Positions 43,056-51,068 of a DNA stretch of 64,000 bases are shown in pieces; the first letter of the stretch is position 1; every line of letters begins with the position of its first letter. A program made the position numbers and the translations under genes. The DNA comes from Sulfitobacter alexandrii (GTDB taxonomy: Bacteria; Pseudomonadota; Alphaproteobacteria; Rhodobacterales; Rhodobacteraceae): positions 124,001-188,000 of the forward strand of contig NZ_CP018081.1 of assembly GCF_001886735.1 (NCBI RefSeq), read 5' to 3'. Below the pieces are notes generated by a model. The model saw only the letters and a program-made list of their open reading frames with translations, had not been told where the DNA came from and ran no database searches.

Positions 43056-43902
43056 TCTTGCCATCTCCCCGTTCGCGTTTTTCGAACATCGCGGGGTTGA
43101 TCATGTCCCGCGCGTCATGACCCATATGCAAGGTCTCACCGCCGTCTACATAAATGTCTTCTCCGGTGATGAAACCGCCAAGTTTCGAGGCCAGGAAAAT
43201 GATCGTGCCTGCGATGTCCTCGGCCGCCCCCATCCGGTTTAGCACCGAGCGGTTCAGCTTTTTCCACTGTTCCGGCGGAATCGGATAGCGGCCAAGCGCA
43301 TCGGTCTTGATCGTGCCCGGCGCGACACAGTTCAGCCGGATGCCGTACTCGCCCCATTCGGCGGCCAGCGTTTTCATCATGCCCGTCACACCGGCGCGGG
43401 CGGCGACGGTGTGTGTAAAGCCGGTAAGCGCGGTGCGCGCAGAGATGGCGGTGACAAACACAACCGATCCACCATTGTCGTACATGAAGTGATCCGCCGC
43501 TGCCCGGGTCATCTGCCAAGATCCGATCAGGTTGTTGCGGATCACGGCTTCGAAGCCCTTGTTGGTGATATCGCGGGCGGCCGCGATATACTGGCCGCCG
43601 GCATTGTTCACCAAGACATCCAACTGCCCATAGTGGTCCTTGATCCGCCCCATCGCAGTTTCAATACTGTCTTCGTCGCGGGTGTCTCCGGGCACGACGA
43701 AGGCCTCGCCCCCCGCCGCGCGGATCATTTCGGCGGTCTCTTCCAGCGGCTCTTCCCGGCGCGCGAACAGCGCAAGCCTGGCTCCGCAAGCGGCCATTTC
43801 GATCGCCGTCGCCCGGCCCATTCCAGATCCAGACCCCGTGACCAGGGCAACCTGGCCCGCCATGAGATCCGACGCGTAACGCCTTGATTTCGCTTCGCTC
43901 AT
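43048..43902 (-). CDS. SDR-family enoyl-CoA reductase (PECR/DECR-like)
   Basis: 284 residues. TGSGSGMG cofactor loop near 22-29, NNAGGQYIAAA, FVTAISARTALTGF. The place of the usual YxxxK reads HTVAARAGVTGMMKTLAAEW, as in peroxisomal trans-2-enoyl-CoA reductases (which have SGAARAG). These enzymes reduce enoyl- or 2,4-dienoyl-CoA with NADPH. An Arg-rich start after strand 2 (LFARRE) agrees with NADPH. Second-order function in unsaturated or branched chains is likely. 11 nt after the dehydrogenase gene. Confidence 0.88.
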   Translation of the reverse strand: MSEAKSRRYASDLMAGQVALVTGSGSGMGRATAIEMAACGARLALFARREEPLEETAEMIRAAGGEAFVVPGDTRDEDSIETAMGRIKDHYGQLDVLVNNAGGQYIAAARDITNKGFEAVIRNNLIGSWQMTRAAADHFMYDNGGSVVFVTAISARTALTGFTHTVAARAGVTGMMKTLAAEWGEYGIRLNCVAPGTIKTDALGRYPIPPEQWKKLNRSVLNRMGAAEDIAGTIIFLASKLGGFITGEDIYVDGGETLHMGHDARDMINPAMFEKRERGDGKNE

Positions 43903-43913
43903 GTTCCGCCCCC

Positions 43914-45113
43914 TTAGTTCTTCAGCAATTCGCCGGAGATGATGAGTTTGCGAACCTCCTGGGTGCCCGCGCCGACCTCAAGCACGCGACCGGTCCGGTA
44001 CAGCCGGTTCACTTCGGTATCACGCATGTAGCCTGAGCCGCCGTGAATCTGGACAGCTTTGTCCAGCACGAAGGATGTCGCCTCAGCGGCCTTGTAGATC
44101 GCCGCAGCGGTGAGCTTGTGGATTTCGCCGCGCCCGCCTTCGCCCTCTTCGAGGCCTTCACACATGGCAGCGGTGCGCAAGGACAGGCTGCGCGCGGCCT
44201 CGATCTGCGTATACATGTCGGCCAGCATCGCCTGAACCATCTGGAAACTGGCGATCGGTTTGCCGAATTGCTGGCGTGTCTTGGCGTAATCGATGGAAAT
44301 ATCCAGCGCCCGCTGCGCAATGCCCAGAGCGTTGAAACAGACGATGGCACGTTCCAGATCAAGTCCGGACATGGTAACGGCAACCCCGCCATCCAGCTTG
44401 CCGACCATGTTTCTGGCCGGAACACGGCAATCTTCGAATACCAGTTCGCCCGTCGGCGAGCCGCGGAATCCCATCTTGTTGAGCTTCTGCGCCACCTTGA
44501 AACCGGGCGTGTCGGTTTCCACGATAAAGGCGGAAATGCCCTTGGCCCCTTTTTCGGGCGATGTCTTGGCATAGACCAGCACCAGATCGGCAATCGGCCC
44601 ATTGGTGATGTAGATCTTGGCGCCGTTCAGGATGTAGTCGTCGCCATCCTTTTTGGCCGTGGTCCGCATCGAGCCAAGCGCATCGGACCCCGCGCCGGGT
44701 TCGGTCAGGCCCAGAGCACCCACCAGCGTGCCGTTGCACAGGCCCGGCAGGTATTTTCGGCGCAACTCGTCATTGGCGTTGCGATAGATGTTGTTGACGC
44801 ACAAATTGTCATGGGCCACATGGGTCAGTCCGATGGCCGCCGAGGCCCTAGACATTTCCTCGGTGATGATACAGGCCGAGGTAAAGTCGAGCCCGGCCCC
44901 GCCGAATTCCGGCGGCACGTTCAGGCCGAGATATCCCATCTCGCCCAGCTTGGGGAAAACCGAAGGCGGCAGGTCATCAGTATCGTCCATTTCCGCGTTC
45001 AGATGGTGGAATTCGGACATGAAGAACTTGCCGGCCTGATCGGCCAGGGCCTGCTGTTCGTCCGTCATGAAATGTGTTGGCAGAGCGGTGTCGTTGCGCA
45101 GTTGCTTGTTCAT
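43914..45113 (-). CDS. acyl-CoA dehydrogenase, isovaleryl-CoA dehydrogenase-like
   Basis: 399 residues from ATG 45113 (GAGGGGGACGAG upstream). LTEPGAGSDALGSMRTTAKK, GFRGSPTGELVFEDCRVP, and SGLDLERAIVCFNALGIAQ with Glu at the IVD catalytic position. The C-terminal VGAGTQEVRKLIISGELL lacks the MCAD Glu, as in true isovaleryl-CoA dehydrogenases. Clearly a paralogue of the next gene upstream (45127-46341). Acts on short methyl-branched acyl-CoA. Confidence 0.93.
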   Translation of the reverse strand: MNKQLRNDTALPTHFMTDEQQALADQAGKFFMSEFHHLNAEMDDTDDLPPSVFPKLGEMGYLGLNVPPEFGGAGLDFTSACIITEEMSRASAAIGLTHVAHDNLCVNNIYRNANDELRRKYLPGLCNGTLVGALGLTEPGAGSDALGSMRTTAKKDGDDYILNGAKIYITNGPIADLVLVYAKTSPEKGAKGISAFIVETDTPGFKVAQKLNKMGFRGSPTGELVFEDCRVPARNMVGKLDGGVAVTMSGLDLERAIVCFNALGIAQRALDISIDYAKTRQQFGKPIASFQMVQAMLADMYTQIEAARSLSLRTAAMCEGLEEGEGGRGEIHKLTAAAIYKAAEATSFVLDKAVQIHGGSGYMRDTEVNRLYRTGRVLEVGAGTQEVRKLIISGELLKN

Positions 45114-45126
45114 TGTCTCGTCCCCC

Positions 45127-46341
45127 TCAGGCGCGCAAAAGTTCTTCGGCAATGATGATCTTGCGGACTTCGCTTGTACCCGCGCCGATTTCCAGCAGCT
45201 TGTTGGCGCGGAACAGCCGGTTGATCTCGGTGTCCTGCATGTAGCCAGAGCCACCATGAATATGGCAGGCTTCGGTCACCGCCTTGTTGAATGCCTCGCC
45301 GGCGTAAAGACAGGCCGCCGCCGTCAGTTTGTGGATTTCGCCGCGGCCCCCGGCCCCTTTCGGCAACCCGGTACAGGCGGCCAGCGCGCGATAACCGAAG
45401 GCGCGCGCGGTTTCGACCTCGGTGTAGATCTCGGCCAGTTTCGACTGCATCATCTGGAAACTTGCAATCGGCTTGCCGAACTGTTCGCGAATCTTGGCGT
45501 ATTCCAGCCCCAGTTCCAGGGCGCGTTCGGCCATGCCAACGCAGACTGAGGCAACCATAGCACGCTCCAGATCCAACCCGCTCATTACCACCGAAACGCC
45601 GGTGTTTTCCGGTCCAACCATGGCGGATGCGGGTACGCGGCAATCCTCAAACACCAGTTCTCCGGTTGGCGAGCCGCGAAAGCCCATTTTGTCAAGCTTT
45701 TGCGCCACCTTGAAACCGGGATTGTCCGTCTCGATGATGAAAGCAGAAATGCCCTTGGCGCCCTTCGACTTGTCGGTTTTGGCATAAAGCAGGATCACAT
45801 CGGCAATGGGGCCGTTGGTGATGTAAATCTTCGAGCCGTTGATGACATAATCATCACCGTCGCGGCGGGCAGTGGTGGCCATGGATCCGAGCGCATCGGA
45901 TCCCGCACCCGGTTCGGTCAGGCCCAAAGCACCGACGAGCTCGCCCGAGCAAAGGCCCGGCACGTATTTCTTCACCTGCTCTTCGGAGCCATTGCGCAGC
46001 AGGTTATTCAGGCACAGGTTGTCATGCGCCCCGTGCGAGAGGCCCACAGCCGGATTCCACTTCGAAATCACCTCGGACACCAGCGCCTGGGTGAACTCGT
46101 TCTGCCCCGATCCGCCCAGCTCCTCCGGCGCGGTAATCCCCAGCAGGCCCAGCTCGCCCATCTGCTTGAACAGATCATCGGGCCACCATTCCTCGTCATC
46201 CATGCGCGCCTGCAGCGGGTGCAGCACCTCGCGCGATACCCGATCCACGTGATCGACGATCTGGCGTTGCTCATCAGTCAAAGAATAGTTCGCCCTGATG
46301 GCTTCCAGATCAGCCGAGATGGCCTCACTTTGAGCGGTCAT
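45127..46341 (-). CDS. acyl-CoA dehydrogenase, isovaleryl-CoA dehydrogenase-like
   Basis: 404 residues from ATG 46341 with GGGAGGA upstream; a longer frame reaches into the operator. LTEPGAGSDALGSMATTARR, GFRGSPTGELVFEDCRVPAS, base Glu in SGLDLERAMVASVCVGMAE, and IGAGTSEVRKIIIAEELL. Closest to the dehydrogenase at 43914; the tandem pair probably arose by duplication. First gene of the minus-strand operon. Confidence 0.93.
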   Translation of the reverse strand: MTAQSEAISADLEAIRANYSLTDEQRQIVDHVDRVSREVLHPLQARMDDEEWWPDDLFKQMGELGLLGITAPEELGGSGQNEFTQALVSEVISKWNPAVGLSHGAHDNLCLNNLLRNGSEEQVKKYVPGLCSGELVGALGLTEPGAGSDALGSMATTARRDGDDYVINGSKIYITNGPIADVILLYAKTDKSKGAKGISAFIIETDNPGFKVAQKLDKMGFRGSPTGELVFEDCRVPASAMVGPENTGVSVVMSGLDLERAMVASVCVGMAERALELGLEYAKIREQFGKPIASFQMMQSKLAEIYTEVETARAFGYRALAACTGLPKGAGGRGEIHKLTAAACLYAGEAFNKAVTEACHIHGGSGYMQDTEINRLFRANKLLEIGAGTSEVRKIIIAEELLRA

Positions 46342-46372
46342 ATCGTCCTCCCGAAAAATGTTGTTTGCGTTG

Positions 46373-46409
46373 TTGACCAAAATCAAACACATGTTAGAAA
46401 ATAGATCAA
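46373..46409. promoter_or_regulatory. divergent overlapping promoters with shared operator
   Basis: Operator TCAAACA-CA-TGTTAGA at 46383-46398 (one mismatch to consensus). Minus strand: -35 TTGATC (46404-46409), 17 nt, -10 TTGATT (46381-46386). Plus strand: -35 TTGACC (46373-46378), 16 nt, -10 TAGAAA (46395-46400). The operator lies inside both core promoters, so one bound repressor would block both operons. Confidence 0.72.
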
Positions 46410-46474
46410 GCCAAGCTTTTGACGACCTGACGTAAGAAAGCGCGGCGTCCTGAATGCAGGGGGGAACTTCGGAA

Positions 46475-47260
46475 ATGACTGAGAGCGTTGTTCAATCGCA
46501 GGTGCTCGGCAAAGAAGTGCGTATCACGATTCGACGTCCTGATAATCGAAATGCCCTCAACCGTGAGGTCGCAGACGGGATCATGGCCGCCATATGTGCT
46601 GCCGAGAGGGACAGCGATTGCCGCGTGATCGTTCTGACCGGCGAGGGCGAGCGCGCCTTCTGTGCCGGGGGCGACATCAAGGCGGGGGCGGATGGCGGCC
46701 CGTTTGTTCAGGATCCGGCGGACCCGGATCATTTTGCCGGAAGGTTGTTCGAGACGATACAGGCGTGCCGAAAGCCAACGATCGCGCGCATCAATGGCGT
46801 CGCGATGGGGGCGGGAGCGGGCATCATCTGTGCCTGCGATCTGGCTGTGATGGCGGATCATGCCCGCGTCGGAACGCCGGAAGTGAAGGTGGGTCTGTTT
46901 CCCATGACGATCGTGCCACCCATGATGCGCGTGCTGCCCCGGCGGAGGCTGATGGAGATGTTCATCACCGGCGTTCCTCTGACGGCCGAGGAAGCCCTGC
47001 AGTTCAATCTGGTCAACTATGTGACCGATGCCGCGGGGCTGGACGACAAGGTTGCAGAACTGGTTGCCCAGATCGCCGCGCAGTCGCCGAGCGCGATCCG
47101 GCTGGGAAAATACGCCTGTCACGCGATGGAGGATATGACCTATCCGCAGCAGATGCGGTTTGCAGAAACACTTTTACCGCGTGTGGCGCAGACCGAAGAC
47201 GCGCGCGAAGGCTTTGATGCCTTCATCTCGAAGCGCAAACCTGAATGGACGGGCCGCTGA
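46475..47260 (+). CDS. enoyl-CoA hydratase-family protein (AtuE/LiuC-like)
   Basis: 261 residues from ATG 46475, which has AGGGGGGAA 8 nt upstream; an ATG at 46454 lacks one. ERAFCAGGDIKAG and NGVAMGAGAGIICACDLAVM. The second catalytic segment RVGTPEVKVGLFPMTI keeps the Pro-Glu, whereas the first position is Gly (GAGAG). The TPEVKVGLFP segment recalls methylglutaconyl- and isohexenylglutaconyl-CoA hydratases, which act after the carboxylation step. First gene of the operon hydratase-AtuA-carboxylase B. Confidence 0.88.
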   Translation: MTESVVQSQVLGKEVRITIRRPDNRNALNREVADGIMAAICAAERDSDCRVIVLTGEGERAFCAGGDIKAGADGGPFVQDPADPDHFAGRLFETIQACRKPTIARINGVAMGAGAGIICACDLAVMADHARVGTPEVKVGLFPMTIVPPMMRVLPRRRLMEMFITGVPLTAEEALQFNLVNYVTDAAGLDDKVAELVAQIAAQSPSAIRLGKYACHAMEDMTYPQQMRFAETLLPRVAQTEDAREGFDAFISKRKPEWTGR

Positions 47261-47281
47261 TCAAACGGGGAGGAGAGGAAT

Positions 47282-49081
47282 ATGTCGGAACGCAAGCTGC
47301 GCATCGGATGCGCGTCGGGCTTCTGGGGCGATACGCCGGAAGCGATCGGTCAACTGGTCTCAAAGGGCGAGATCGACTATCTGGTGTTTGACTATCTGGC
47401 AGAGGTGACAATGTCGCTGATGGCGCGGGCCCGCGCCAAAGCGCCCGAGACGGGCTATGCGCCGGACTTCGTCAAGGCGCTGGCACCCTGGTTGCCGGAT
47501 ATCAAGGCAAAAGGGATCAAGGTCGTTGCCAATGCAGGGGGCGTGAACCCGCGTGGCTGCAGCGATGCGCTTGCCAAAGCCGCCGCCCAGGCCGGGATCG
47601 ATCTGTCCATCGGAGTCGTGCTAGGCGATGACCTGTTGCCCAGGGCCGATGAAATTCGCAAAAACGGTCAGACGGAAATGTTCTCGGGTGTCGCATTTCC
47701 AGATGATATCTGGAGCATGAATGCCTATCTGGGTGCCCGCCCCATCGCTGCCGCGCTGGATGCCGGGGCCGACATCGTGATCACCGGACGCTGCGCCGAC
47801 AGCGCGGTCGCGCTTGGTCCCCTGATGCATGAATACGGCTGGGGCGACGATGACTGGGACAAGCTCAGCCAGGGATCGCTGGCCGGCCACCTGATCGAAT
47901 GCGGCCCCCAGGGAACCGGCGGCAACTTCACCGACTGGCAGGACGTGCCGGGTTGGGACAATATGGGCATGCCCATCGTCGAGGCGTCCGAAGACGGCAG
48001 TTTCATCATGACCAAGACGCCTGACACCGGCGGGCTGGTCGTGCCCGGGTCAGTCGGAGAGCAGATGCTCTATGAAATCGGGGATCCGCGCGCCTACCTG
48101 TTGCCCGACGTGATCTGCGACTGGTCCGGGGTCACCCTGGAGCAGGTCGGACCCGATCAGGTGCTGGTCAAGGGCGGCAGGGGGCTTGGGCGCACCGACA
48201 GCTACAAGGTGTCGGCGACCCATGCCGATGGCTGGCGCGCGGTCTCTACCCTGACACTGGCCGCGATTGATGCACCCGCCAAGGCCGAACGTGTGGCCGA
48301 GGCGATCCTGACCCGCTGTCGCCGGATTTTCCGCGACCGCAACATGGGCGATTTTCGGCAGGTCAGCGTCGAGGTGCTGGGGGCCGAGGCGGCCTATGGC
48401 GCAAATGCGCGCGCCCGAACCCGCGAGGTGGTGCTCAAGATCGGCGCGGTCCATGACGATCGCGCCGCGCTGAACATCTTTGCCGGCGAAATAGCACCGA
48501 TGGCGATTTCGACCGCGCAGGGTCTGACCGGGTTCTTCGCCGGACGGCCCAAGGTGCAACCGGTGGTCCGCCTGTTCTCCTTCCTTCAGAGCAAGGCCGA
48601 GACCCCCGTCGCGGTCGAGGTCGACGGCAAGGATGTGCCCGTGAGCGTGGCCACTACGCCAGTCCACCTTGATCCACCTGCCGCACCGCCCGCAGATAGC
48701 CGCGAGCCCGGCCCGGACGCTGTCAAGGTCCGCCTCGTCGATCTGGCCTGGGGCCGCTCGGGCGACAAGGGGGACATCGCCAATATCGGCATCCTCGCGC
48801 GCAAGCCGGACTACCTGCCATATATCCGCTCGGCTCTCAGCGAAGAGGTGGTGAAGGACTATTTCGCCCATGTCTGCGACGGCAGGGTAGAACGGTTCGA
48901 CTTGCCTGGAAGCCATTCGCTGAATTTCCTGTTGCATGAATCGCTTGGCGGTGGCGGCATCGCCTCGGTTCGCATAGACCCGCAGGGCAAAGGGTTCGCG
49001 CAGATGCTGCTTGATATCGAAATTCCCGTGCCAGCCGATCTGGCTGCACGTGACGGACTGAATGCCGCGGCCCGGAACTAA
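47282..49081 (+). CDS. AtuA-family protein (DUF1446) with fused C-terminal AtuA-like domain
   Basis: 599 residues, GGGGAGGAG before the ATG. The N-terminal DUF1446 domain (1-450) contains RIGCASGFWGDTPEA, VVANAGGVNPRGC and DIVITGRCADSAVALGPL. The C-terminal domain (from about 480, VRLVDLAWGRSGDKGDIANI) is the AtuA-like ferredoxin-fold domain that in many species is a separate small protein. AtuA is the first gene of the acyclic terpene utilisation (citronellol/geraniol) cluster of Pseudomonas, and its biochemical role is still unclear. Here it lies between a hydratase and a carboxylase, the same company as in Atu clusters. This is the strongest pointer to isoprenoid-like substrates. Confidence 0.9.
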   Translation: MSERKLRIGCASGFWGDTPEAIGQLVSKGEIDYLVFDYLAEVTMSLMARARAKAPETGYAPDFVKALAPWLPDIKAKGIKVVANAGGVNPRGCSDALAKAAAQAGIDLSIGVVLGDDLLPRADEIRKNGQTEMFSGVAFPDDIWSMNAYLGARPIAAALDAGADIVITGRCADSAVALGPLMHEYGWGDDDWDKLSQGSLAGHLIECGPQGTGGNFTDWQDVPGWDNMGMPIVEASEDGSFIMTKTPDTGGLVVPGSVGEQMLYEIGDPRAYLLPDVICDWSGVTLEQVGPDQVLVKGGRGLGRTDSYKVSATHADGWRAVSTLTLAAIDAPAKAERVAEAILTRCRRIFRDRNMGDFRQVSVEVLGAEAAYGANARARTREVVLKIGAVHDDRAALNIFAGEIAPMAISTAQGLTGFFAGRPKVQPVVRLFSFLQSKAETPVAVEVDGKDVPVSVATTPVHLDPPAAPPADSREPGPDAVKVRLVDLAWGRSGDKGDIANIGILARKPDYLPYIRSALSEEVVKDYFAHVCDGRVERFDLPGSHSLNFLLHESLGGGGIASVRIDPQGKGFAQMLLDIEIPVPADLAARDGLNAAARN

Positions 49082-49093
49082 GAGGACGACACC

Positions 49094-50563
49094 ATGACCA
49101 TTTCGAAACTCCTGGTCGCCAATCGGGGCGAGATCGCGGCGCGCGTGTTGCGCACCGCCAAGGCCCGCGGGCTTGCGACGGCCGTGTTGCGTCATGTCGC
49201 CGAGCAAGAGGGGCCGGCGCATCTGATCGCAGATGAGGTCGTGATGATCGACGGCCCGACGCCCGTGGCCGCCTATCTCGATATTCCGCAGATCGTCGCG
49301 GCGGCAACAAAGATCGGCGCGGATGCGGTGCATCCCGGCTATGGCTTTCTGTCAGAGAATGCCGGTTTTGTCGCGGCGCTGGAAAAAGCCGGAGTGACCT
49401 TTGTCGGCCCGACGTCCGAGGTCATCGACCTGATGGGGGACAAGGTCCGCGCCCGCGCCTTTGTCGAGGAACACGGGTTTCCCGTCGCCCCCTCGGCGAT
49501 CGAGGATGATGATCCGGCGAGCTTTGTCGAACGCGCCCGCGCCGTGGGCTATCCGCTGCTGATCAAACCCTCGGCCGGCGGTGGCGGCAAGGGCATGCGC
49601 GTTGTGCGCGAGGACAGCACGCTGGAAACCGAAATCGAAACCGCGCGCCGCGAAGGCGAACGATATTTCGGCGACGGGCGGCTTTTCGTCGAACGCTATA
49701 TCGAACGCCCGCGCCATATCGAGGTGCAGGTGATGGGCGACGGACAGGGCAACGTGGTCCATTTCTGGGAACGTGAATGTTCGATCCAGCGCCGGTTCCA
49801 GAAGATTATCGAGGAAACGCCGTCACCGGCGCTGACCCCCGAGCAACGGGATGAGATCTGCGAGACCGCTGCCGGAATTGCCCGTGCCGTCAAATACCGC
49901 GGGGCAGGGACCGTTGAATTCATCTATGCGCAGGACGGGGCCTTTTATTTCCTGGAAATGAACACCCGCCTTCAGGTCGAACATCCGGTGACCGAACTGG
50001 TGACCGGCTTCGATCTGGTTGCCGAGCAGCTGCGTGTCGCGGCGGGCGACGGGCTGAGCGCCGTGCAGGCGGATATTCCCCAAACCGGACACTCGATCGA
50101 ACTGCGCATCTGCGCCGAGGACGCGACGGCCGATTTCCGGCCCGCGATCGGCGATATCCTGCTGCTGGACGAACCCCAGGGCGAGGGGATCCGCGTGGAC
50201 AGCGGCATTCTGGATGGCGGCAAGGTGACAACCGACTTCGACCCGATGTTGTCCAAGCTGATCGTACATGGCCCGGATCGCGCGCAGGCCATCGCCCGTG
50301 CCCGGAGCGCGGTGCAAAGCTATGTGATTCTCGGGGTAACGACCAACACTGGTTACCTGGATGCAATCCTTGCACATCCGGATTTCGCCTCTGGTGACGT
50401 TTCAACTGGCTTCCTGGCTGAACAATCCGAAACGCTGACCGCGCCGGGCGAAGATGTCTCTGACTTGCTGATAGCGGCGGCGGCCCTATCGGACGAGCGC
50501 CTGGTGAGTGACGTAATGCAGATACCGGAAATGTACCGCAAGATGGGCGGGTGGAGAAACTGA
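49094..50563 (+). CDS. biotin carboxylase subunit, set B (no fused biotin carrier)
   Basis: 489 residues. LLVANRGEIAARVLRTAK, HPGYGFLSENAGFVAAL, KPSAGGGGKGMRVV ATP-grasp loop, EMNTRLQVEHPVTEL and the C-terminal biotin carboxylase domain with DPMLSKLIVHGPDR. It ends MYRKMGGWRN at a TGA that overlaps the start of the biotin-carrier gene (TGATG). In the related alpha subunits of sets A and C these two parts are one polypeptide of about 668 residues. Confidence 0.93.
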   Translation: MTISKLLVANRGEIAARVLRTAKARGLATAVLRHVAEQEGPAHLIADEVVMIDGPTPVAAYLDIPQIVAAATKIGADAVHPGYGFLSENAGFVAALEKAGVTFVGPTSEVIDLMGDKVRARAFVEEHGFPVAPSAIEDDDPASFVERARAVGYPLLIKPSAGGGGKGMRVVREDSTLETEIETARREGERYFGDGRLFVERYIERPRHIEVQVMGDGQGNVVHFWERECSIQRRFQKIIEETPSPALTPEQRDEICETAAGIARAVKYRGAGTVEFIYAQDGAFYFLEMNTRLQVEHPVTELVTGFDLVAEQLRVAAGDGLSAVQADIPQTGHSIELRICAEDATADFRPAIGDILLLDEPQGEGIRVDSGILDGGKVTTDFDPMLSKLIVHGPDRAQAIARARSAVQSYVILGVTTNTGYLDAILAHPDFASGDVSTGFLAEQSETLTAPGEDVSDLLIAAAALSDERLVSDVMQIPEMYRKMGGWRN

Positions 50564-51066
50564 TGCAACGGATTTTTCAGATCGACGGAGAAGAGACTGA
50601 TTGCTGGTTGGGTCATGATGGCAGCCGGTTCGTGCTCAATACCCCCACTGGCGCTGTTACCTGCCAATTGGACCCGACGGGTCTGCCGGGCGGTTACAAG
50701 CTGCGGGCCAAGGGTGTTGTGCGCGAATTGCGACTGGCCGTGGGGCCGGAAGCAACTTTTGTGCACATGGACGGGCGAACCTACGAAGTCGGGCGGGTTG
50801 ATCCCGCCGAACGCCTGGCCGGAAGCGACGGTGGCGCGAGCGACGACCGATTGGTGGCGCCCATGCCGGGTGTCGTGGTGTCGGTTGCGGTTAAACCCGG
50901 CGATGCGGTTGAAGAAGGCCAGCCGCTTCTGGTGATCGAAAGCATGAAGTTGGAAACCACACTGACGGCGCCGCGCGGCGGGGTCGTTGCCGAAATGCCA
51001 TTCGCCGAAGGCGACAGTTTTGGTCTGAAAGACATCCTGGCCCAATTGGCCCCGGAGGAGGAGTGA
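50563..51066 (+). CDS. biotin carrier (biotinyl domain) subunit, set B
   Basis: 167 residues from ATG 50563 (GGTGGAG upstream, overlapping the previous stop); GTG 50551 is an alternative. The first 90 residues form the linker/BT-type region, and the biotinyl domain begins at LVAPMPGVVVSVAVKPGD. Biotinylation motif VIESMKLE with Lys129. It carries carboxybiotin between the biotin carboxylase (upstream) and carboxyltransferase (downstream). Confidence 0.92.
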   Translation: MQRIFQIDGEETDCWLGHDGSRFVLNTPTGAVTCQLDPTGLPGGYKLRAKGVVRELRLAVGPEATFVHMDGRTYEVGRVDPAERLAGSDGGASDDRLVAPMPGVVVSVAVKPGDAVEEGQPLLVIESMKLETTLTAPRGGVVAEMPFAEGDSFGLKDILAQLAPEEE

Positions 51067-51068
51067 CA

